Shown: one piece after another, positions 54,704 to 63,140 of the stretch
Layout: the number at the start of each line of letters is the position of its first letter
Numbering within the stretch: position 1 is the stretch's first letter
Assembly: GCF_039535475.1 (NCBI RefSeq)
Contig: NZ_BAAAXG010000012.1
Location: 434,001-498,000 of the forward strand
DNA length: 64,000 bases
Origin: Streptomyces showdoensis
Lineage (GTDB): Bacteria > Actinomycetota > Actinomycetes > Streptomycetales > Streptomycetaceae
Reading direction: 5' to 3'
Program-made: the position numbers and the translations under genes
The notes under the pieces: model-generated
What the model saw: only the letters and a program-made list of their open reading frames with translations
The model's database searches: none
Told to the model about the DNA's origin: nothing

Positions 54704-54822
54704 CTGCCCCGTCCCGCGACCCGCCCCGTCCCGCGACCCGCCCCGTCCCGCGACCTGCCCCGTCCCGCGACCTGCCCCGTCCCGCGACCTGCCCCGTCCC
54801 GCGACCTGCCCCGTCCCGCGAC
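54704..54822. repeat. seven tandem copies of a 17-bp repeat
   Basis: The unit is CYGCCCCGTCCCGCGAC (Y is C or T), seven exact-length copies without spacers, in the 460-base gap before the P450 gene. A shorter partial copy precedes it. The rest of the gap (54584-54703, 54823-55044) holds no supported gene. Confidence 0.88.
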
Positions 54823-55044
54823 CCGCCGCGGCCCGTCGCACGTCCGAGCCGTTCACGCCACCTCCCGGTGGCCCCCTGGCCACCGGGCCGTGCCCCCGGC
54901 ACCATGGGCGCCAGGGCCTGCCGCACCGGTGCGGCGGCGCACCGCACCCGCACGGGGGCGGCGCGCCGGACCGGGCGGCGCCGCACGGCGGCCCGTACGA
55001 CAGTGGACGTCCCACCCCGCACCCCGACCGCGAGGAGGCACCAC

Positions 55045-56325
55045 GTGGACCCGACCCCCGACCAGGGCCAGGCCCAGCGGGAACGGCACGCCGTGCTCGA
55101 CGCGCTCCAGCGCGACCCGTACCCCCTCTACGCCCGGGCCCGGCGCGCCGAGGGCCTGACCTTCGTGCCCGCCCTCGACGCCTGGCTGGTGGCGCGCGAC
55201 GCCGACATCCGGGAGGTGCTGCTGCGGCCGCAGGACTTCTCGTCGGCGCAGGCGCTGCGCCCGGACGTGCTGCCCTCGCCCGCCGCGCTCGCGGTGCTCG
55301 CGAAGGGCTTCGCGGCCCGGCCGACCGTCGTCTCCACGGACGGCCCGGCCCACCGCCGCCACCGCGCGCCGCTCAACAGCGGCCTGTCGGCCGCCCGTAC
55401 GGCCGCCCTCACCCCGTACATCCGCCGAGAGGCGGACGCCCTCGCGGCCGCCTTCGCCGACACCCTCGCCGCACACGGCCGGGCCGACCTCATGGCCCAC
55501 TACGCGCGCCGCCTGCCCGGCGCCGTCATCGGCAGGCTGCTCGGCCTCGATCCGGCCGACGTGCCCGCCGCCGTGCACGGCTCGTACAGCGCGGAACGAC
55601 TGCTCTTCCGGCCGCTCCCGGAGGAGGAACAGGTCGCCGCGGCCGAGGACGTCCTCGGCCTCCAGCAGCTCCTCGACGGCTACGCCCGCGACCGGCGGGC
55701 CCGGCCCCGGGACGACCTCATCAGCACCATGGTCGGCGCGTTGGCGCCCGACGCGGGGCTCGGCCCGGGACCGCGCGAGCTCACCCCCGACCAGCGCTGC
55801 GAACTCGTCTCCAACCTGCAGAACCTGCTCATCGCGGGCCACCTCACCACCACCGCGCTGATCGGCGGGACGGTCCTCCACCTCCTGCGCCACCCCGACC
55901 AGTGGCGGCTGCTGCGCACCCGGCCCGAGCTCGTGCCCGCCGCCGTCGAGGAGGCCGCCCGCTACGACACGGCCGTCCAGGGCTTCCGCCGCACCACCAC
56001 CCGCCCCGTCGTCCTGGCCGGCACCGAACTGCCCGCCGGGGCGACCGTCTTCGTCGCGTACGGCGCCGGGAACCGGGACCCGGCCCGCCACCGGGAACCC
56101 GACGCCTTCGACATCACCCGCCCCCACCCGCAGCCCCGCCACCTCGCCTTCGGCCACGGCCCGCACGGCTGCCCGGGATCCCAGCTGGCCCGCCTCCAAC
56201 TCCGCTCCACCCTGGAGGCGTTGACCCGTCGACTGCCCGAACTCCGCCTGGCCGACGGCCCTCCGCCGGTGATGCGGCCGACCCTCATCCACCGCTCGCC
56301 CGAGGAGCTGCTCCTCACCCGCTGA
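55045..56325 (+). CDS. cytochrome P450 with unusual I-helix
   Basis: 426 residues. Heme-binding motif FGHGPHGCPGSQ with Cys376, ExxR helix (EEAARY) and a K-helix region typical of actinobacterial class I P450s. GTG 55045 has GAGGAGG 7 bases upstream. In the I-helix the usual AGxE/DTT reads AGHLTT: the acidic residue of the acid-alcohol pair is Leu, which often marks altered oxygen activation. No ferredoxin or biosynthetic partner is next to it, so the substrate cannot be guessed. Confidence 0.92.
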   Translation: MDPTPDQGQAQRERHAVLDALQRDPYPLYARARRAEGLTFVPALDAWLVARDADIREVLLRPQDFSSAQALRPDVLPSPAALAVLAKGFAARPTVVSTDGPAHRRHRAPLNSGLSAARTAALTPYIRREADALAAAFADTLAAHGRADLMAHYARRLPGAVIGRLLGLDPADVPAAVHGSYSAERLLFRPLPEEEQVAAAEDVLGLQQLLDGYARDRRARPRDDLISTMVGALAPDAGLGPGPRELTPDQRCELVSNLQNLLIAGHLTTTALIGGTVLHLLRHPDQWRLLRTRPELVPAAVEEAARYDTAVQGFRRTTTRPVVLAGTELPAGATVFVAYGAGNRDPARHREPDAFDITRPHPQPRHLAFGHGPHGCPGSQLARLQLRSTLEALTRRLPELRLADGPPPVMRPTLIHRSPEELLLTR

Positions 56326-56809
56326 GCGGCAGCAGCCGCGGCGCCTCCGCCGCGGCGTCCGGCACCGGGGCGCCGGCCGTCTCCACCCGGGCGGCCAGCT
56401 CCCGGCCCCACGCCACCACCCCGGCGACGTCGAGTCCGTACGTCACGGCCCCGGGGCCGTCCGCGTACCCGGCGACCCGCTCCGCCCCGCGTCGCAGCAG
56501 CCGCGCGCCCCCGGTCGCGTTGCCGCGCGCCGCGTGCGTCAGCCCCACCGCGAGCTGGGCGAGCCCCTGCCACAGATCCCGCTCCCGGCCCGGACCCGAC
56601 TTCCAGGCGTCCTCGAACACCTCGTGCGCGTGGAACGGCATCCCGGCGTCCAGCAGCCGCTGCGCCTCCCGCACCGTCTCGCCCGGCGCCCGCACGACCC
56701 CCTCCGGCTGCCGCGCCACCCCGGTGGCCCCGTACGGCAACGGCCGCCCGAGCCCGTCCCGCGGCCGGGCGCTCCGCGCCCGCCCGTCCCCGTCCCGATC
56801 CCTGTCCAT
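56315..56809 (-). CDS. DUF309-family protein
   Basis: 164 residues. The DUF309 core is visible: GMPFHAHEVFEDAWK, LWQGLAQLAVGLTHAARGN and GARLLRRGAERVAGY, an all-helical HxxHExxE-type family, possibly metal-binding, of unknown function. ATG 56809 was taken as start because the upstream extension is not protein-like. Its end overlaps the P450 stop by 11 bases on the other strand. Confidence 0.8.
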   Translation of the reverse strand: MDRDRDGDGRARSARPRDGLGRPLPYGATGVARQPEGVVRAPGETVREAQRLLDAGMPFHAHEVFEDAWKSGPGRERDLWQGLAQLAVGLTHAARGNATGGARLLRRGAERVAGYADGPGAVTYGLDVAGVVAWGRELAARVETAGAPVPDAAAEAPRLLPLSG

Positions 56810-56926
56810 GCCCTCATTCTCCGCCGCCCCCATCCGGTGACACCCCGTGTGGTGATCCACCCCGTGAAGTGAGGTAATGTTCTCTTGCACGCAGCCGCGG
56901 GGGACAGACCCGGGGCGGTCGGGCAC

Positions 56927-57000
<74 letters not shown>

Positions 57001-57016
57001 CTCGAAAGAGTCGTCA

Positions 57017-57061
57017 ACCGGAGGCCGTTTCAGAGAGATCTGGAACGGCCTCCGGTCTTTT
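57017..57061 (+). terminator. rho-independent terminator of the tRNA
   Basis: ACCGGAGGCCGTT, a 14-base loop, AACGGCCTCCGGT (13-bp perfect stem), then CTTTT. Seventeen bases after the tRNA. Confidence 0.9.
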
Positions 57062-57096
57062 CCGGGGTCGGCCGCGCACGGTGCCGCGTCCCGCCC

Positions 57097-57136
57097 GGTT
57101 AACTATCTTTAAGGCATCAGAAAGCAACAGTTAACC
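57097..57136. repeat. AT-rich inverted repeat near the tRNA
   Basis: GGTTAACT at 57097-57104 and AGTTAACC at 57129-57136, perfect arms with a 24-base spacer. It lies between the tRNA terminator and the end of the winged-helix gene. Its base composition differs from its surroundings. It may be a binding site or part of the gene's end. Confidence 0.5.
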
Positions 57137-57213
57137 CCACCCACGCACATCGGCACCCTAAGATGGCATGTGCCGGGGTCCCCGAGAAGCGGGAGGGCCG
57201 ACGACGGCACCGG

Positions 57214-57693
57214 TCACCGCGCGGGCGCCGCCGCGGTGTAGAAGACGGAGGACCCCTGCTTGCTGCGGTGGGCGTGCCCCTTGGCGACGAGGTTCTCCAG
57301 GGACGTGCGCACGACGGTGGTCTGGATGTGCCGGTCGCGGTGCCGCTCGCTGAGCGCGGTCGTCACCTCGGTCGCGGAACAGGGCGTGCTGCTCGTGGCC
57401 AGGTAATGGCGGATCAGCTCGACGAGCGTGACCTTTCCGGCCCCGGAACTCTTTCCGTCCTTCGCGGCCTTCCCGGCCTTCTGCCGGGGAACCTGGCGGC
57501 CGGCGCCCTGGGCGCCCGCCTGAAGGGCCTGCTGAAGGTTGAGCAGAACGCCGTGGTCGTGCATCAGGCCGTCGAGTTCCGCCGTCAGGCGGGCCAGCTC
57601 GGCGCGGATGCGCTCCTGTTCCGCCACATTGCGCTCGAGATCCTCGGCGACCTTGCTGCTGTAAGCGGACGTGAGTTCCGTTTCTCCCGGCAT
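57214..57693 (-). CDS. coiled-coil winged-helix regulatory protein
   Basis: 159 residues. N-terminal coiled coil (YSSKVAEDLERNVAEQERIR, ELARLTAELDGLMHD), a Gly/Lys-rich linker, and a C-terminal winged-helix-like region (VTLVELIRHYLATSS, TTVVRTSLENLVAKGHAHR, then a wing SKQGSSVFYT). It may act as a DNA-binding regulator. The target is not clear. ATG 57693 has AGAGAAG just upstream. No operon partner. Confidence 0.65.
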   Translation of the reverse strand: MPGETELTSAYSSKVAEDLERNVAEQERIRAELARLTAELDGLMHDHGVLLNLQQALQAGAQGAGRQVPRQKAGKAAKDGKSSGAGKVTLVELIRHYLATSSTPCSATEVTTALSERHRDRHIQTTVVRTSLENLVAKGHAHRSKQGSSVFYTAAAPAR

Positions 57694-58028
57694 GCTTCTC
57701 TCTTCGTCGAATGGAGTCGGAGGCGCATGACGCCGCCCCGTCGCTATTCCGCCGTCCGCTATTCCGCCGGCCGCTCTCCGTTCCTCGGGAGAGGGCTCGC
57801 ATCAGCGGTGTCGCGCGACGGCGGGCTCGCCCCAGGCCCCGCCCGAGCTGCGTCGACGCGAGGGCGCTGAGTCGCGACACGTCGCTGTGCCTGCTGCCGG
57901 GTAAGCCGACGACCACTCTAAGGCATCGTCTTCACATACTCGGTTTTCGATCGCGGGCATGCCATACGGGGAGCATTATTGGCCGTACGACCAATTTCGA
58001 TCTAAGAAATTGCAATGTAAACGAAAAT
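57694..58028. other. intergenic region upstream of the winged-helix gene
   Basis: About 330 bases. A lower-G+C part at 57920-58028 (TTTCGATCTAAGAAATTGC) is unlike its neighbours and probably holds the winged-helix promoter or the end of the MHYT transcript. No gene supported. Confidence 0.4.
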
Positions 58029-58064
58029 GCCCGCTTCGACCGGTGGAACCACCGGGAAGCGGGC
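58029..58064 (-). terminator. terminator of the MHYT gene
   Basis: GCCCGCTTC and GAAGCGGGC pair, with an inner CCGGTGG/CCACCGG stem (2-base bulge and loop AA). It lies 24 bases beyond the MHYT stop. Confidence 0.8.
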
Positions 58065-58087
58065 GCGGGGTGACCGGCCGCGGTCGG

Positions 58088-58861
58088 TCAGCGGCGGGCG
58101 CTCGGCACGCGCCGGTCGATGTCGGCCTCGTCGTCGCCCAGGATCAGCAGGGGGTCGAAGACCACGATCGTCCCGGCCACGATGAGGAAGGCCAGCGCTC
58201 CGACCAGCGTCGGCAGGACGACCGCGGTCGACCCCGTCCCGGCGGCGGCCGTCGTGTGGGTGTGGAGCTGCACGGAGAAGGCGGCCATGCCCGTGTAGTG
58301 CATGCCGGTCACCGCCACCCCCATGACCAGGCTCGCGCCGATCGCGGCCGACAGGCCCCGGACCGAGACCGCGGCCCAGAGCGCCGCGGTCGCGGCCACC
58401 ACCGCGATCAGCACGGAGACGGCGACGGTCGTCGGGTCGTACCGTACGGTGCCCTCCATCTGCATGGCGGCCATGCCCGTGTAGTGCATGCCGGCCACGC
58501 CCAGGCCGGTGAAGAGGCCCGCGGTCAGCAGGACGGGGAGGCGGGTGCCCCGGTAGACGACGGCGCTGACGCCGACACCCACGGAGACCACCGCGAACAG
58601 CAGGCTCGCCAGGGTCAGCGGCCCGTCGTAGCCGATCGCGGTCTCGCGCACCTTGAAGCCGAGCATTCCGATGAAGTGCATGGTCCAGATGCCGCATCCG
58701 ATCGACGCCGCCCCCAGGGCGAGCCACCCCGGCATCCTGCGCCCGCTGCGCACCGACCGGACCGTGCACCGCAGCCCCAGCGCGGAGCCGAGGCAGGCCA
58801 TGATGTATCCCGCGACCGGAGTGATCAGCCCGTAGCTGTAGCCGTCGATCGTGCCCTGCAT
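58088..58861 (-). CDS. MHYT-domain membrane sensor
   Basis: 257 residues with seven hydrophobic helices. Three MHYT motifs (MHFIGM, MHYTGM, MHYTGM), which are thought to bind copper and sense a small gas such as O2, CO or NO. The protein ends in the cytoplasm with a short charged tail and has no output domain, so it needs a partner. ATG 58861 has AGGGAA 6 bases upstream. Divergent from a PAS/histidine-kinase-like gene, which could be the partner. Confidence 0.9.
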   Translation of the reverse strand: MQGTIDGYSYGLITPVAGYIMACLGSALGLRCTVRSVRSGRRMPGWLALGAASIGCGIWTMHFIGMLGFKVRETAIGYDGPLTLASLLFAVVSVGVGVSAVVYRGTRLPVLLTAGLFTGLGVAGMHYTGMAAMQMEGTVRYDPTTVAVSVLIAVVAATAALWAAVSVRGLSAAIGASLVMGVAVTGMHYTGMAAFSVQLHTHTTAAAGTGSTAVVLPTLVGALAFLIVAGTIVVFDPLLILGDDEADIDRRVPSARR

Positions 58862-59208
58862 GAATGTTCCCTGGCCGTTGGTGAAGTGGATATGTGTCAG
58901 GCCCCGCAAGGCCCCGGCGGACTCTACATGACATATGTCTTGCGTCTGTCCCGCGCTCCCGGGATTTGATGGCACTATCGACGTCTTCCTTAACGAAGTC
59001 CTAAGCGTGGACGCGAAGACATATGCGGCTGCTTCTCCTGTGTTTCCATGTGGCGGTGGCACAGGGCATATGACCGGCAGTGGCCGGGCGCCGGCGCGGC
59101 TCGCACGGATGCCGGGGAACGCGGGCGGGAAGCCCGCCGCCGCTCATGCCCTGCCCCGAAGACGTGTGAGAGTCCAGGGACGGCCTGACAGGCAGGAAGA
59201 AATCAGCG
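58862..59208. promoter_or_regulatory. divergent promoter region MHYT / PAS gene, with GACATATGTC palindrome
   Basis: About 350 bases. A perfect 10-bp palindrome GACATATGTC at 58930-58939; related ACATATG and GCATATG words recur at about 59020 and 59068. A similar TATGACACA word occurs upstream of the second PAS gene. Probably regulator sites. No gene seen. Confidence 0.5.
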
Positions 59209-60834
59209 GTGAACTTCGAGAACAGCCATGCGGTGCTTTCCCTCGTCGAGGGGGCGGCGGTGCGCGTCCGGGCCCGGCCCCACGAGCACGTGCTGGACGT
59301 CATTCCGGACGCCGTGCTGGTCGTCGACGACAACGGGACCGTGGTCAGGGCGAACCTGGCGGCGGCCACCCTGCTCGGACGCGAACGGCACGCGGTCGAG
59401 GGGCGGGGCGTGCTGGACTTCCTGCCGTCCTTCGACTGGAACCTGACCCGCCTTCCGGCGGACCCCGAGTCCTCCGCGGGCCCGCCCGCGGCCCGGCTCC
59501 GGACCACGGCCCGGGCCGCCGACGGCCGGAGCTTCGCCGCCGAGACCGGGATCGTGCGGCTGGACCGGCACGCCCGGCACGAGGGCCTCCCCTACGGCTC
59601 CGCCCTGGTCGTCTCCCTCCGGGACCTGACGCCGGACGAGGACGCCCGGGCGGCGCTGTCGCGCTCCCTCCTCCAGGCGGAGGCCGTGCTCCGGACCGCC
59701 GACGAGGCGCTGATCGGGACCGACGCGGAGGGCAGGATCAACCTGGTCAACCCGACCGCGGCCCGTCTGCTCGGCGGAAGGGCCGCCGAACTCGGCGGAC
59801 GCGAACTGCTCTCCGTCCTCACGTCCGTCGGGCACGACGGCGAGCCGCTGGACGAGGAGGACGCGCCGCTGGCCCGGGCGCTGAGCGACGGACGGGCGAG
59901 CAGGATCCCCGCGCAGGAACTGAGGACGGGCGACGGCACCCGCCTGGCGGCGGACGTCTCCGTCCATCCGGTCACCGAGGACGGCCGGAACGTCGGTGCC
60001 GTCGTCGCGCTCACCGACCGCCGCCCCTACGAGAACCTCGCCGACGAGTACGTCGCCGCGCAGCTCCGCTGCCTCCGCAACCACAAGGCCGAACTCGAAC
60101 GGCAGCAGCAGCGCACCGACCGGGCCGTGGACCGCACCCGCGAGCTCACCGAATTCCTCTCCGGCCCGCTGACGACGGCGCTCCACCACCTCCACGCCGA
60201 GCTGGGCCGGCTCGTGGACGACGGCTCCCGCGCGCTGTGGCCCGAGGCGACCGGAAGCCTCGAATCCCTGGCCGCCGACGTCCGCATGACGATGGCCCTC
60301 GTGGACACCCGGTCCCAGCCGTACCCGCACGACAGCACGCCGGTGGGACCGCGGCGCCGCACCGTGCCCATCGACGACGTGGTGCAGGCGGGGGTACGGG
60401 CCGCGGCGGCCTTCGCGGGGCCGAGCCGGGTGCAGTTCTCGGTCCACGCCCCGAGGTTCTTCGTCCATGTGGACCCCGAGGACATGACGACGGCCGTCGG
60501 CCGGCTGATAGCCGACGTGATCCACACCGACGCCGAACCGGCGGCACCCGGCCCGCACCACGTCTTCGTCGCGGCCCTCCACCAGCGCAGCCTCCTGCGC
60601 ATCGAGGTGCGCGGCCCCTACAACGGCGGCGCGCCGGAGCACTTCGACGTCGTCCAGGACATCGCCACCGCCCACGGAGGGACGCTGCGCACCCATCGGG
60701 CGCCGGGCGTCAGCGGCAGCACCTACGTCCTGGAGCTGCCCTCGGCCGTCCAGGACGAGGTGGTGGCCGGCGCGGAAGAGACGTCCGCGGCCGCCCTGCG
60801 GCCCACCGGCCGGCACCGCTCCCTGACGGCGTAG
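59209..60834 (+). CDS. PAS sensor protein with degenerate histidine-kinase-like C-terminus
   Basis: 541 residues, soluble. Two PAS domains: about 28-150 (DVIPDAVLVVDDNGTVVRAN) and 160-285 (ADEALIGTDAEGRINLVN, AVVALTDRRPYENL). A helical part follows (LSGPLTTALHHLHAELGRL) in the place of the H-box, without the usual phospho-accepting H-E/D pair. The ATPase-like part keeps IATAHGGTLRTHRAPGVSGS (G2-box-like), but the N-box Asn is missing (LIADVIHTD). Likely a signal-binding pseudokinase. GTG 59209 with AGGAAG upstream. Paralogue of the next gene. Confidence 0.75.
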   Translation: MNFENSHAVLSLVEGAAVRVRARPHEHVLDVIPDAVLVVDDNGTVVRANLAAATLLGRERHAVEGRGVLDFLPSFDWNLTRLPADPESSAGPPAARLRTTARAADGRSFAAETGIVRLDRHARHEGLPYGSALVVSLRDLTPDEDARAALSRSLLQAEAVLRTADEALIGTDAEGRINLVNPTAARLLGGRAAELGGRELLSVLTSVGHDGEPLDEEDAPLARALSDGRASRIPAQELRTGDGTRLAADVSVHPVTEDGRNVGAVVALTDRRPYENLADEYVAAQLRCLRNHKAELERQQQRTDRAVDRTRELTEFLSGPLTTALHHLHAELGRLVDDGSRALWPEATGSLESLAADVRMTMALVDTRSQPYPHDSTPVGPRRRTVPIDDVVQAGVRAAAAFAGPSRVQFSVHAPRFFVHVDPEDMTTAVGRLIADVIHTDAEPAAPGPHHVFVAALHQRSLLRIEVRGPYNGGAPEHFDVVQDIATAHGGTLRTHRAPGVSGSTYVLELPSAVQDEVVAGAEETSAAALRPTGRHRSLTA

Positions 60835-60886
60835 TGGACGCCGGGAGGCGGGAGGGTTCGGCGGGGAGCGCGAGAGGCTGGGAGGT

Positions 60887-60935
60887 ACACGGCGCGGACG
60901 ACCGAACGGGGGAGACCGGACCGTCCGCGCCGTGT
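60887..60935 (+). terminator. terminator after the first PAS gene
   Basis: ACACGGCGCGGACG and CGTCCGCGCCGTGT, perfect 14-bp stem with a 21-base loop, 52 bases after the stop. Confidence 0.75.
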
Positions 60936-61031
60936 GGGTGCGTGCCGGTGACGCCCACCCTTCAGCGGGGGCGGAGGGCGGAGGCGGAGGTGTTCCAGGA
61001 AGACCGGAATTCCTCGGGCACGCAGAAGAAG

Positions 61032-61062
61032 TATGACACAGGTGTTCGTCGCATGTGTCATA
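61032..61062. promoter_or_regulatory. inverted repeat upstream of the second PAS gene
   Basis: TATGACACA, 13-base spacer, TGTGTCATA; perfect 9-bp arms, about 270 bases before the start at 61331. AT-rich relative to its surroundings. Possibly an operator. The rest of 60936-61330 holds no gene. Confidence 0.6.
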
Positions 61063-61330
61063 TGAGGCAACGGATGTGACACCTCTTCATGCCATGGGAC
61101 GGCACCGCGACTCCCGTCTCATCCCCGCCTGATCGCGACCTCAAGGGTCTCTTAAGAAACGCCGGCCGGCGCTTCCGCGGCTCCTATATGCCATCACCGG
61201 ATGGTTAGGTTCCAGCAGCTCACCGCATCACCGCTAGGCCTCCCCTCATCACCGCGCAGGTCCGGGCGTCCCGACCGCCCGGCACCGCACGGCCCCTGCC
61301 GGTTCCAAGGCCCGGAAAGGAAACGTCGCC

Positions 61331-62983
61331 ATGGTCCTGTCCTTCCCCCGAGGCACTGCCCGCCTCTCCGCCATACTCGACGCCCTCCCCGACGGTCTCG
61401 TGCTCGTCAACCGCGACGGCACGGTCGTCAACGCCAACACGATCGCCCTGGGCATGTTCGAGACGCCCGGCACCACGCTCATCGGGTGCGGGGTGCTCGA
61501 CCTGCTGCCGTCCTTCGACCTGCGCCTGATCCCCGGCCCGCCGCGCCGCGCCGCGGCCGCCGACGAGCGGGGCCGCACCGAGCCCACCCGGATGATCGCC
61601 CGCCGCACCGACGGCAGCGAGTTCCCGGCCGAGTTCACCTGCGCCGGCCTGGAGGAGGGGAGCGAGGGTGACCCGAACCGGAGCCGCACCGGCGACGAAC
61701 TGCTCATGCTGGTGGTACGGGACCTCACCGGCACCCTCGACGCGGAGGCCGAGCTCGCCCGGTTCCGGCGCCAGACCGAGATGATCCTGCGTGCCGCGGA
61801 CGAGGGCGTCGTCGGCACCGACACCGAAGGGCGCGTGGTCCTCGTCAATCCGGCCGCCGGGCAGATCCTCGGCTACCGCGCCGACGAGTTCGACGGCGCC
61901 GAGCTGCACGCCCTGATCCTCGCGCGGCGCGCCGACGGCAGCCCCTTCCCGTACGCCGAGTCGCCGCTCGCCGACACCCTCAGGTCCGGCCGCAAACACC
62001 GCGTTCGCGGCCAGGTGCTGTGGGCGAAGGCCGGCGAGGGGGTGCTGGTCGACCTGACCACCGCGCCGGTACGGGACGGGGAGCGGCTGGTCGGCGCCGT
62101 CATGACCTTCACCGACCGCAGGCCGTACGAGGAACTGGTCGCGCGGCACACCGCCGAGCGCGAGGAACTGGTGCAGCGGTACGACGCCCTCGCCTCCCGC
62201 TGCGCGCAGCTGACCGCCGCCCTGGCCGGGTTCGGCCCGGAGCGGACGGGGCCGCCGGACGTGCGCCGTCCGGAGCCCCGTCGGCGGGAAGCGGCGACGA
62301 CGGCCGCCGTCACCCGGCACCCCACCACCCTGGGCACCATCGTGACCGCGGGCATCGACAAGGCCTCCGAGCTCACCGGGGCGCACCGGACGCGGTTCGC
62401 CGTGCACGCGCCGCCCGTGGTCGTCGCGCTCGATCCCGTGCGCGCGTCGACCGCCCTGGCCCACCTGATCGCCGACGCGTCCGGAGTCACCTCCACGGGC
62501 GCGACCCACCCGTACGCCGGGGCCGCCTCCCGCGCGGACGACACCGTGGTCATCACGGCGGCGCTGCGGGGCGACCGGCTGCACCTCGAGATCTCCGGCC
62601 CCCGGGCGGTCAACGACCCCGCCCACGTACTCGTCGCGCAGCGGATCGTCGACGCCCACGGCGGCGACCTCACCGCGCGGGAACACCCCGGGGGTCCCGG
62701 CCTCACCTACGTCATCCGGATCCCTCTCGCGCCCGCGCCCCCGCCCGCCCCCGCGGTGCCGTACCTCGCGCACTCCCGGCCGCCGGAGGCCGTCCAGATC
62801 CCGGTCGCCGGCTCCTGGATCATCGGCGCCGCGGTCGGCGCGCACCGCGACCGGAAGGCCGCCCGCTCCCGTCCGTACGCCCTCGCCGCCGAGCCCGCCG
62901 CGCACGTCCGCGGCGGCGGCGACGAGGCGGCGCAGCAGCGCATCGTCCATCTCCTCGCCAGGATCAGGAGCCACTCCGCCTGA
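61331..62983 (+). CDS. second PAS / degenerate kinase-like protein (paralogue)
   Basis: 550 residues. It repeats the architecture of the previous gene: PAS 1 (LDALPDGLVLVNRDGTVVNA), PAS 2 (RAADEGVVGTDTEGRVVLVN, GAVMTFTDRRPYEELV), then a short helical part and an ATPase-like region (ALDPVRASTALAHLIADAS, IVDAHGGDLTAREHPGGPGL). The H-box is not recognisable at all and the N-box Asn is absent. The C-terminal 90 residues add an alanine/arginine-rich tail. ATG 61331, with AAAGGAAA upstream. Probably a gene duplication. Confidence 0.75.
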   Translation: MVLSFPRGTARLSAILDALPDGLVLVNRDGTVVNANTIALGMFETPGTTLIGCGVLDLLPSFDLRLIPGPPRRAAAADERGRTEPTRMIARRTDGSEFPAEFTCAGLEEGSEGDPNRSRTGDELLMLVVRDLTGTLDAEAELARFRRQTEMILRAADEGVVGTDTEGRVVLVNPAAGQILGYRADEFDGAELHALILARRADGSPFPYAESPLADTLRSGRKHRVRGQVLWAKAGEGVLVDLTTAPVRDGERLVGAVMTFTDRRPYEELVARHTAEREELVQRYDALASRCAQLTAALAGFGPERTGPPDVRRPEPRRREAATTAAVTRHPTTLGTIVTAGIDKASELTGAHRTRFAVHAPPVVVALDPVRASTALAHLIADASGVTSTGATHPYAGAASRADDTVVITAALRGDRLHLEISGPRAVNDPAHVLVAQRIVDAHGGDLTAREHPGGPGLTYVIRIPLAPAPPPAPAVPYLAHSRPPEAVQIPVAGSWIIGAAVGAHRDRKAARSRPYALAAEPAAHVRGGGDEAAQQRIVHLLARIRSHSA

Positions 62984-63140
62984 CCGGTGTCCCGGCTCCG
63001 GCCGAGGACGGCCGAGGCGGGGAGACCGCCGCCCGGACGCGCTTCGCGTCAACTCCGTCACCCCACGGTTGTTTTGGACCGCGTTGCCCGTATCTTCTAG
63101 GGGCCCGTACGTCTGCTCACGGCTCGCCCAGGAGGTCCGC

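Noticed and set aside
54704..54822. CRISPR array
   Set aside because: Repeats of 17 bp are directly joined with no spacers and there are no cas genes.
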